From: Pseudomonadota bacterium
GTDB lineage: Bacteria > Pseudomonadota > Gammaproteobacteria > Acidithiobacillales > Acidithiobacillaceae
Reading direction: 5' to 3'
Length of the DNA stretch: 5,050 bases
Assembly: GCA_021818125.1 (NCBI GenBank)
Contig: JAKAFG010000156.1
Location: 1-5,050 of the forward strand
The notes below the pieces were generated by a model, which was given only the letters and a program-made list of their open reading frames with translations, ran no database searches and had not been told where the DNA came from. The number at the start of each line of letters is the position of its first letter. Position 1 is the stretch's first letter. The position numbers were made by a program, and so were the translations under genes. Shown here piece by piece: positions 1 through 4,292 of the stretch.

Positions 1-168
1 AACGCCGACCGCCTGGAGCCGGGGGAGCGTTGCGCGAGCACCAGTAATCGCAATTTTGAAGGGCGTCAGGGCGCTGGAGGACGGACCCACCTGGTGAGCC
101 CCGCCATGGCCGCAGCGGCTGCCATTGCCGGCCATTTTGTGGATGTGCGTGACTGGATCATGCACTAA
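1..168 (+). CDS. leuC: 3-isopropylmalate dehydratase large subunit, C-terminal end (partial)
   Basis: Only the last 55 codons are in the window, read in frame 1 to a TAA at 166-168. The visible protein begins NADRLEPGERCASTSNRNFE and continues GRQGAGGRTHLVSPAMAAAA. The SNRNFEGRQG block and the following T-H-L-V-S-P-A-M-A-A-A-A-A-I-A-G stretch are the well-known C-terminal signature of LeuC and other aconitase-superfamily large subunits, where the block lies near the active site. LeuC carries the [4Fe-4S] cluster and works with LeuD to isomerise 2-isopropylmalate to 3-isopropylmalate in cytoplasmic leucine synthesis. The cluster-binding cysteines lie upstream of the window. leuD follows after one small intervening gene, which supports LeuC over aconitase or homoaconitase. 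The promoter is outside the window. Confidence 0.95.
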   Translation, partial: NADRLEPGERCASTSNRNFEGRQGAGGRTHLVSPAMAAAAAIAGHFVDVRDWIMH

Positions 169-316
169 AAAGCGCGCGCGGTCCTGGTTACTGCGCCTCG
201 CCTTGGGCTTGTGCAGTCTGGGCATGGTGGAGATCGGTGTTTTTGCGGCAATCCGTGGCTGGTCAGCAGAATGTGCGGCCATGGAGTATGTCATACAGCG
301 TCGGATGGAGAGATAA
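149..316 (+). CDS. Small hydrophobic protein between leuC and leuD, possibly a diverged entericidin
   Basis: This frame is open from TTG 125 to the TAA at 314-316. GTG 149 is a plausible start and gives 55 residues; ATG 143 and TTG 125 are alternatives. None has a clear Shine-Dalgarno sequence, and all overlap the end of leuC. The stop shares one base with the leuD start (TAATG), a typical coupled arrangement and the best argument that the gene is real. The protein has a basic N-terminus (TKKRARSW), a hydrophobic segment at about residues 13-35 (WLLRLALGLCSLGMVEIGVF), and a polar tail ending AMEYVIQRRMER. The tail pattern AIRGW...AA...VIQRRMER resembles the entericidin core (TVRGFG...AAG.AI.RAAER), and entericidins are, from memory, found between leuC and leuD in some proteobacteria. 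The lipobox cysteine expected just before that core is absent (F32 in its place), so it may be membrane-anchored or decayed. Family assignment is inference. Confidence 0.4.
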   Translation: MTGSCTKKRARSWLLRLALGLCSLGMVEIGVFAAIRGWSAECAAMEYVIQRRMER

Positions 317-963
317 TGGAAGCTTTTACGGTAGTAGAAGCGGTGGTTGCGCCGCTGGATCGTCCCAACGTGGACACCGATGCAATTATCCCCAAGCAAT
401 TCCTCAAGACCATCGAGCGCAAGGGGCTGGGTAAACACCTCTTTGACGCCTGGCGTTATCTGGAACGGGATGGAAAGCAGGTAAACAACCCGGATTTCGT
501 GCTCAATCAGCCCGCCTATGCGGGTGCACAGATCCTGTTGGCTCGGGAAAACTTCGGCTGTGGTTCCAGCCGTGAACATGCACCCTGGGCCTTGGCGGAT
601 TATGGCTTTCGGGCAGTGATTGCCCCGAGTTTCGCCGATATTTTCGCCAATAATTGCGTACAGAATGGCATCCTGCTGGTGCGCCTGCCTATGGATGCGG
701 TGGATCACCTCTTCCATGAGGTGGCGGCGAACCCTGGCTACCGTTTGCGCATCGACCTGCCGGCACAGGAAGTGCAGACCATGGGTGACAGCCGGTATAC
801 CTTCCCCATGGATGCGGGCCACAAGCATAAACTGATGCATGGTCTGGATGACATCCAACTGACCTTGCAGCAGGAGGGTGCCATCCGTGCTTACGAAACA
901 CGGCGGCGGCAAAGTGCCCCCTGGCTGTTTCGCGATGAATCTCCCAGGAGCGGGCAGATATGA
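316..963 (+). CDS. leuD: 3-isopropylmalate dehydratase small subunit
   Basis: This 215-residue protein is the swivelling-domain partner of LeuC. The complex converts 2-isopropylmalate to 3-isopropylmalate in leucine synthesis. Family blocks are in order: NVDTDAIIPKQFLK (residues 18-31), FDAWRYL (43-49), NFGCGSSREHAPWAL (79-92, the substrate-recognition loop), and SFADIFANNCVQNGIL (105-120). Length is slightly above the usual ~200, because of a charged tail of about 15 residues after the conserved AIRAYE near residue 190. The ATG at 316 is preceded by GGAGAGA (307-313), and the N-terminus MEAFTVVEAVVAPLDRPNVD aligns with typical LeuD starts. An in-frame GTG at 211 would add 35 residues that do not look like LeuD and overlap the small upstream gene, so it is rejected. 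The start overlaps the previous stop by one base and the stop overlaps the next start by four (ATGA). Confidence 0.97.
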   Translation: MEAFTVVEAVVAPLDRPNVDTDAIIPKQFLKTIERKGLGKHLFDAWRYLERDGKQVNNPDFVLNQPAYAGAQILLARENFGCGSSREHAPWALADYGFRAVIAPSFADIFANNCVQNGILLVRLPMDAVDHLFHEVAANPGYRLRIDLPAQEVQTMGDSRYTFPMDAGHKHKLMHGLDDIQLTLQQEGAIRAYETRRRQSAPWLFRDESPRSGQI

Positions 964-1271
964 TTCAGGAACAGCAGGAAGAGGAGGGCGGACTGCCGCC
1001 CCTGCGTTCAGATGCGGTCCTCCTCGCGGGGATGACCAAGCGGGGTAAGCCGTGCAGATTGATTGACAACACTGTTTCGGCGCCCCGCGAGGAGTTGAAG
1101 GCCCTGCTCAATGACCTCATTGAGCAGGAGCACTTCGGACCTTCGGGATTGAGTATGGCGGGGGGTAACACGATCCGTATCGGTGCCCCGCAGTCTGCCC
1201 ATGTGCAACTGGGGGGGAATATCTACCGGATGATCGTGGTGGATTACGAGGCGCGACTGGAGGAGTTTTAG
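960..1271 (+). CDS. Unrecognised 103-residue protein, last gene of the leu cluster
   Basis: I do not recognise this family. The ORF encodes 103 residues and starts at an ATG overlapping the leuD TGA by four bases. AGGAG at 946-950 sits nine bases upstream, so start and translation look secure. The N-terminus is acidic and glutamine-rich (MIQEQQEEEGG). Next comes a segment around GKPCRLIDN, a predicted amphipathic helix (REELKALLNDLIEQE, residues 43-57), a glycine-rich stretch (GPSGLSMAGGNTIRIGAPQS, 60-79), and a C-terminal segment ending QLGGNIYRMIVVDYEARLEEF. There is no signal peptide, membrane segment or cysteine motif (one Cys, residue 32), so a small soluble cytoplasmic protein is likely. 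The leuB gene often follows leuD, but this sequence has nothing of isopropylmalate dehydrogenase. A perfect 12-bp inverted repeat at 1103-1128 lies inside the helix-coding part. It ends nine bases before the convergent pdxH. Confidence 0.75.
   Translation: MIQEQQEEEGGLPPLRSDAVLLAGMTKRGKPCRLIDNTVSAPREELKALLNDLIEQEHFGPSGLSMAGGNTIRIGAPQSAHVQLGGNIYRMIVVDYEARLEEF
1103..1128. repeat. Perfect 12-bp inverted repeat inside the 103-residue gene
   Basis: The left arm is CCTGCTCAATGA (1103-1114) and the right arm TCATTGAGCAGG (1117-1128). They are exact reverse complements separated only by CC. The element encodes the helix residues around LLNDLIEQ. It is not followed by a T-run, so it is not an intrinsic terminator. 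It could be a cruciform, an mRNA hairpin with a small loop, a protein-binding site, or chance. Confidence 0.85.
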
Positions 1272-1280
1272 CGCTGTCTC

Positions 1281-1937
1281 TCAGGGCATCAGCCGCTGAA
1301 TCACCCAGACTCCACCGGTACCTTCCGAGCGGTGGTAAAGAAAGCGATCATGCAGTCGGCTGCGTCGCCCCTGCCAGAACTCGAAGCGTTCTGGTAACAG
1401 ACGATAGCCCCCCCAGGCGGGATTGCGAGGGACATCGCCAGTCGGGTAACGGGCCTGTAAATCGGTTACCCGCTGTTCCAATGCCGCGCGATCGGCGATG
1501 GGTTGGCTCTGCTCGGAGGCGGCAGCGGCAAAACGGCTGCTGCTGGGGCGTTGCTGAAAATAGGCCTCTGCCTCGGTATCGCTGAGCCTCTCGACCGGCC
1601 CGTTTACACGCACCTGTCGATCATTCTCCGGCCAGTAAAATACCGCGGCTGCCTGCGGGTTCACCGCCAGTTCCTGCCCCTTCTGACTGCGTTGATCGGT
1701 GTACCAGCACAGACCACGTTCGTCAAAATGCTTGAGAAGGACGAAGCGTACGTCAGGGTGCCCCTCTGCGTCCGCCGTCGCTAACGCCATGGCCGTTGCA
1801 TCAAAGTTGCCTGCTTCTGTTGCTGCCGCCAGCCAGTCAGCGAACTGGCGGAAGGGATCAGGATTCAGATCCCGGCGATGCAACTCGCCGTGAATGAAGT
1901 CACGGCGGGTAGCGCGGTGGTCTATTTCGCCTTCCAT
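1281..1937 (-). CDS. pdxH: Pyridoxamine 5'-phosphate oxidase
   Basis: This 218-residue FMN enzyme oxidises pyridoxamine or pyridoxine 5'-phosphate to pyridoxal 5'-phosphate, the last step of DXP-dependent vitamin B6 synthesis and of salvage. Its length equals that of E. coli PdxH. Conserved blocks are RRDLNPDPFRQFADWL (residues 21-36), RFVLLKHFDERG (64-75, FMN and substrate contacts R64 and K69), WYTDQRSQKG (78-87), RQVRVNGPVERLS (107-119), YFQQRPSSS (126-134, with the phosphate-binding Y126, R130 and S134), and the C-terminal signature FEFWQGRRSRLHDRFLYHR (185-203, with W188, R194 and H196). All positions recognised as key in the E. coli enzyme are present. The ATG at 1937 is preceded by a GGGGG run. 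It lies 25 bases downstream of rpiA, so it is probably co-transcribed with that gene. It converges on the leu cluster with a nine-base gap and no visible terminator. Confidence 0.97.
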   Translation of the reverse strand: MEGEIDHRATRRDFIHGELHRRDLNPDPFRQFADWLAAATEAGNFDATAMALATADAEGHPDVRFVLLKHFDERGLCWYTDQRSQKGQELAVNPQAAAVFYWPENDRQVRVNGPVERLSDTEAEAYFQQRPSSSRFAAAASEQSQPIADRAALEQRVTDLQARYPTGDVPRNPAWGGYRLLPERFEFWQGRRSRLHDRFLYHRSEGTGGVWVIQRLMP

Positions 1938-1962
1938 ATTGCCCCCAGTCGCTTGTTACCAC

Positions 1963-2622
1963 TTACGCCTTGCGTTCGATGACTCCGTCAGCACTGCCAA
2001 ACAGCATCACATCCGCACGCCGATGGGCAAATATGCCATTGTCCAGCACGCCCGGAATCGCATTGATGCGTTCTTCCATCCGCAACGGGTCAGAGAGATC
2101 GAGTCCGGTGACGTCGAGGATGACATTACCATTATCCGTCGTGACGCCACTGCGCAGGGTGGGGTTGCCACCGAGTTTCACCAGTTGCCGGGCGACAAAG
2201 CTGCGGGCGAACGGAATCACTTCCACGGGCAGGGGAAATTTGCCGAGCATAGGCTTGTCCTTGCTGATATCCGCGATGCAGACGAAGAGGCGGGCCGCAC
2301 TGGCGACAATCTTTTCACGGGTGAGGGCGCCGCCACCGCCCTTGATGAGGCGGAAGTGCGGGTCGGCCTCATCAGCACCATCGACGTAGACCGGGATATC
2401 GCCGGTACCATTGAGGTCGAGTACGTTGAGACCTCGCGCTTTGAGGCGGTTTTCGGTGGCAACGCTGGAAGCCACATAGCCGTCCACATGGATATTGGCA
2501 GCGCTCAGCGCTTCGATGAAGAAGTTGGTGGTGGAGCCGGTACCTACCCCGACGACCATGCCGGGCTGGATGTAGCGCAGGGCCGCCTCGGCCGCCATTT
2601 TTTTGAGTGCATCAGCATTCAT
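1963..2622 (-). CDS. rpiA: Ribose-5-phosphate isomerase A
   Basis: The 219-residue protein interconverts ribose 5-phosphate and ribulose 5-phosphate in the non-oxidative pentose phosphate pathway and, in autotrophs, in the Calvin cycle. It is the same length as E. coli RpiA. Signature motifs are GVGTGSTTNFFIEAL (residues 25-39, phosphate loop), YVDGADEAD (79-87, with catalytic D81 and D84), and KGGGGALTREKI (94-105, with K94 and the general base E103). The tail VTGLDLSDPLRMEERINAIPG and DNGIFAHRRADVMLFG are also typical. ATG 2622 is chosen because MNADALKKMAAEAAL matches family starts and AAAGGA (2635-2630) lies seven bases upstream. The frame stays open to 2811, but that extension is out-of-frame reading of the preceding gene. 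The start is one base beyond the stop of the DJ-1-like gene, and pdxH follows after 25 bases, so this is the middle gene of a compact operon. Confidence 0.97.
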   Translation of the reverse strand: MNADALKKMAAEAALRYIQPGMVVGVGTGSTTNFFIEALSAANIHVDGYVASSVATENRLKARGLNVLDLNGTGDIPVYVDGADEADPHFRLIKGGGGALTREKIVASAARLFVCIADISKDKPMLGKFPLPVEVIPFARSFVARQLVKLGGNPTLRSGVTTDNGNVILDVTGLDLSDPLRMEERINAIPGVLDNGIFAHRRADVMLFGSADGVIERKA

Positions 2623-2623
2623 A

Positions 2624-3136
2624 TTATTTTCCTTTGTGTGTTGGTGTGGAGGGACGACGTTGTATAAAAGCGTGGGTGAGTGCCGCCATGCCGTGGCAGA
2701 GGGTGGCGATGGGCTTTGCCGCCGACACGCAATGGCGCAGTAACCAGTCCACGCCGGGTGTCTGACAGAGGTCCATGAGCGGCCCGTTGTTGCCTCCGGG
2801 AATGAAAACACCGATTAAGGTGTCCAGATATTTGCCCGTCAGCGCATCTAAATCAATGGGTGTGCGTAAGTCCGTCATCTGTCTGACGGCAGCGCATAAA
2901 TAGGCGGCCTTGCTGTAGTCTCCACCGAGCGTGGCCGGGTCCAGCCTCTCGGCATCGACTAGCGGCGGTACACCGCCGGGCGTGGCTACCTGGAGTCGCC
3001 ATCCTGTTTCGCGCAGTATCTGCCAGGGTGCTACCAGTTCTTCCGCCCAGAAGCCGGTAGCGACTTCGGTGCCATCATCGAGGCGAAGACGCTGCGCCGC
3101 GCTGAGCAGGATCAGGACGAAAGGCTGAGTAGTCAT
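2624..3136 (-). CDS. DJ-1/PfpI-family protein, C-terminally short
   Basis: The 170-residue protein belongs to the DJ-1/ThiJ/PfpI (class I glutamine-amidotransferase-like) superfamily, whose members include chaperones, glyoxalases and proposed deglycases. Recognisable elements are an N-terminal strand (FVLILLSAAQ), TGFWAEELVAPW (residues 27-38, with the family glutamate), LQVATPGGVPPLVDAERLDP (48-67), IGVFIPGGNNGPLMDL (108-123), and the nucleophile elbow KPIATLCHGMAALTHAF (141-157), with Cys147 and His148. The usual PGGHGP loop reads PGGNNGP, one residue longer and without the histidine. Full-length relatives run to roughly 220-230 residues, with a conserved VTGFTNxEE region after the cysteine. 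Here the ORF ends 22 residues after His148 in an unrelated, basic THKGK tail, and that region is missing. It is therefore probably a truncated protein that may or may not be active. It is the first gene of the rpiA-pdxH operon. ATG 3136 has no strong Shine-Dalgarno sequence. Confidence 0.85.
   Translation of the reverse strand: MTTQPFVLILLSAAQRLRLDDGTEVATGFWAEELVAPWQILRETGWRLQVATPGGVPPLVDAERLDPATLGGDYSKAAYLCAAVRQMTDLRTPIDLDALTGKYLDTLIGVFIPGGNNGPLMDLCQTPGVDWLLRHCVSAAKPIATLCHGMAALTHAFIQRRPSTPTHKGK
2630..2635 (-). promoter_or_regulatory. Ribosome binding site of rpiA inside the preceding gene
   Basis: On the minus strand AAAGGA lies seven bases before the rpiA ATG and forms part of the last sense codons (K-G-K) of the DJ-1-like gene, whose TAA is one base from the ATG. 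This fixes the rpiA start at 2622 and predicts that ribosomes finishing the upstream gene reinitiate at rpiA. Confidence 0.75.
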
Positions 3137-3226
3137 GCCCCGAGTTTAGCATGGTCAGCAGGCAAGGAAAGGGCGGCTTCGGTATGGGCGTCTGCTGTTT
3201 TGGCAAAGGAATGCGGAGGTGAAGGG

Positions 3227-3313
3227 ATGGGTGGTTTCATCAATGCGGGACTGCGAAATGACTTTGCTCAGTGGAATTGGGTGATAGACCAACAGTGGAT
3301 AGCAGTTGGGTGA
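3227..3313 (+). CDS. Possible 28-residue small protein with strong Shine-Dalgarno
   Basis: ATG 3227 opens a frame of 28 sense codons ending in TGA 3311-3313. The peptide begins MGGFINAGLRNDFAQWNWVI and ends DQQWIAVG. The complete anti-16S complement GGAGGT (3215-3220) sits six bases before the ATG, a better ribosome site than any annotated gene here has. The peptide is rich in aromatic residues and has three tryptophans, but no signal peptide and no convincing membrane helix. It reads away from the DJ-1-like gene and ends where base composition starts to fall, so it may be a real small protein, a leader peptide, or the 5' stump of a gene cut by the AT-rich island. No homologue is recognised. 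Confidence 0.3.
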   Translation: MGGFINAGLRNDFAQWNWVIDQQWIAVG

Positions 3314-3352
3314 CTGTTATATTGTTATCTCTTTGGCGGAGAGAGTTGCTGG

Positions 3353-3368
3353 TTTTTAATATTAAAAA
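3353..3368. repeat. Perfect 16-bp AT-only palindrome
   Basis: TTTTTAATATTAAAAA is its own reverse complement over all 16 positions. It lies at the upstream edge of the AT-rich island. Such sites can bind nucleoid proteins or regulators, but AT-only palindromes also arise easily by chance in DNA of this composition. Confidence 0.7.
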
Positions 3369-3503
3369 TACCAAGAGATGCTTTTATTGTGTGAAATCAG
3401 TCGTAAAAAATACCTTTAAGTACAATTATATTTTAAATCGTTATTTATGTTATGTCAATTTTAGTTTTATACCTAGCTGTTTTTATTGTGATTTAATGGT
3501 TAT

Positions 3504-3568
3504 TGCTAATTAGTAAATTCTAATATTCAGATAGCACGATGTTGACTGTGTGTATTCAATAATTAGCA
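3504..3568. repeat. 9-bp inverted repeat flanking 47 bases
   Basis: TGCTAATTA (3504-3512) and TAATTAGCA (3560-3568) are exact reverse complements, separated by 47 bases of AT-rich sequence without an ORF. They resemble the ends of a small element or paired regulator sites. No target duplication was seen, so an element boundary is not established. Confidence 0.6.
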
Positions 3569-3662
3569 CTTGCTTAACCCCAAAAATATTTGTGGCAACT
3601 TTCTATTGCTTTGCGCTTCCTGCTGGAATAGCTTTACAACCGAGTAGTCAATAAGCATTAAA

Positions 3663-3678
3663 AGTATAAGTTTATACT
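3663..3678. promoter_or_regulatory. Operator-like palindrome with -10-like hexamer upstream of the HdeD-like gene
   Basis: AGTATAA (3663-3669) and TTATACT (3672-3678) are exact reverse complements around a GT centre. The right arm contains TATACT (3673-3678), five of six matches to the sigma70 -10 consensus. Its end is 46 bases before the ATG at 3725, a normal leader length. No good -35 lies at 16-18 bases (AATAAG around 3650), which is compatible with an activator-dependent promoter. A repressor bound to the palindrome would block the -10. The promoter role is inference. Confidence 0.4.
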
Positions 3679-3724
3679 ATTTGCACTGGTGTAGTACTTT
3701 GTGCGCAACGCAAGGAATGTGATT

Positions 3725-4162
3725 ATGAAACCGCAAGCATTGGTATTTGCCGTTAATCAGTTGTCATCGTTCTCTTGGCCACTGCTTATTGTACTGGGCA
3801 TCGCGACTCTGCTGTTTCTTCTCGCTTCGCTGATCGCCGTTGACAAGACAATGACTTTGCTCGTCTGGTTTTTCGCCATCTATGTGTTCTTCGATGGCGT
3901 CTATTCGTTTATTGGGTTGGTTTCTGCTCATCGGTATCGGGAGTGTGATCGGTGTCGCGGCGGGTATTGCGGTCATTCTCCTAGCACAGGGCAGCCACTC
4001 CTTGTGTTGCACACGCTGTTGACCATTTTTGCCTGGGTGGCGTTGGTCGGCGTTGTGGAGGGCATATGGGTGATTCGCGGTGTGCGTATCAAAGAAGTGG
4101 TGCTGAGATTATTGGCTCCGGTGCCTACCTGCCGCTGGATTGCCGGAGCGAAAGCCCCATGA
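3725..4162 (+). pseudogene. HdeD/DUF308-like membrane protein gene, frame-disrupted and short
   Basis: The continuous frame gives 145 residues from ATG 3725, preceded by AAGGA (3712-3716). An upstream in-frame start at 3701 would add eight residues without a ribosome site. The first part fits the HdeD repeat (acid-resistance-associated inner-membrane proteins): a helix WPLLIVLGIATLLFLLASLI, then LLVWFFAIYVFFDGVYSFIG. The last part, LLTIFAWVALVGVVEGIWVI followed by RGVRIKEV, fits the next repeat's second helix. The stretch between them in this frame (AHRYRECDRCRGGYCGHSP) is hydrophilic and Cys/Arg-rich. In the +1 frame the same DNA reads WFLLIGIGSVIGVAAGIAVI (from 3918), exactly the missing helix, then stops at 4020-4022. 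Two compensating shifts, near 3905-3917 and 3985-4005, would restore four helices. The usual third repeat is also absent; full-length HdeD proteins run to about 180-190 residues. It is either a decayed gene or contains sequence errors. Confidence 0.55.
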
Positions 4163-4292
4163 TTTTGTGGCGGTTTTGCCAAAGAGTGGACAAAAATACT
4201 GAGCTGCACATGGTATCGGGAAAGGTAATCGGATAGTGACCGCTATCCTGTCATATCGCGGATGGTCTGTAGTCCGCCAGGGAGAAATATAA
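4163..4292 (+). promoter_or_regulatory. Leader region of cyoA with inverted repeats
   Basis: This 130-base gap should contain the cyoA promoter unless the gene is read through from upstream. TGGACA (near 4186) resembles a -35, but the best partner, TGGTAT, matches the -10 poorly. GGATAG (4231-4236) and CTATCC (4243-4248) form a perfect 6-bp inverted repeat with a 6-base centre. GCGGA (4258-4262) and TCCGC (4273-4277) form a second, weaker one close to the ribosome site GGGAG (4280-4284). Neither is followed by a T-run, so they look more like operator or mRNA-leader structures than terminators. No separate gene is seen. Confidence 0.4.

Larger units (their letters stand above)
3137..3724. other. 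Intergenic region with AT-rich island, no confident gene
   Basis: This 588-base stretch separates the DJ-1-like operon (minus) from the HdeD-like gene (plus). Positions 3137-3226 should carry the promoter of the minus-strand operon. TAAACT, preceded by TGC as in an extended -10, can be read on the minus strand close to the DJ-1-like ATG, but no matching -35 is convincing. Positions 3227-3313 hold a 28-codon ORF listed separately. Positions 3361-3540 contain 42 G+C in 180 bases (about 23 %), against 57-62 % in two sampled coding lines, and several palindromes. From about 3541 composition climbs back toward normal. No transposase fragment, tRNA or intrinsic terminator is recognisable. The 80-codon GTG-started frame at 3271-3513 lacks a ribosome binding site and resembles nothing I know, and is not called. 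The island may be foreign DNA, a decayed insertion, or an extended regulatory region. Confidence 0.8.

Noticed and set aside
211..315. N-terminal extension of leuD from GTG 211
   Set aside because: The extra 35 residues do not resemble LeuD, overlap the small upstream gene, and ATG 316 has its own ribosome site and a family-like N-terminus.
1443..1472. 8-bp inverted repeat CGGGTAAC / GTTACCCG with 14-base loop inside pdxH
   Set aside because: It is coding sequence in a conserved enzyme gene and of a size expected by chance in 5 kb; no T-run or other regulatory context.
1894..2667. 257-codon plus-strand frame
   Set aside because: It is antisense to rpiA and the pdxH start, and its protein resembles nothing known; both minus-strand genes carry full catalytic signatures.
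2623..2811. Upstream extension of rpiA in the same frame
   Set aside because: The added residues are an out-of-frame reading of the DJ-1-like gene. RpiA of standard length begins at 2622 behind AAAGGA.
3291..3318. AACAGT / ACTGTT inverted repeat as an intrinsic terminator
   Set aside because: The arms are only six AT-leaning pairs with a 16-base loop, and no clean T-run follows.
3271..3513. 80-codon frame starting GTG 3271
   Set aside because: No ribosome site at the GTG, overlaps the 28-codon ORF, and composition follows the AT-rich background; no known family. Its shorter form from TTG 3346 is kept only as a weak finding.
3941..3973. Cys-rich CxxC-like segment in the HdeD-like ORF as a zinc-binding site
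   Set aside because: The same bases encode the expected transmembrane helix in the +1 frame, so the cysteines are probably a frameshift artefact.
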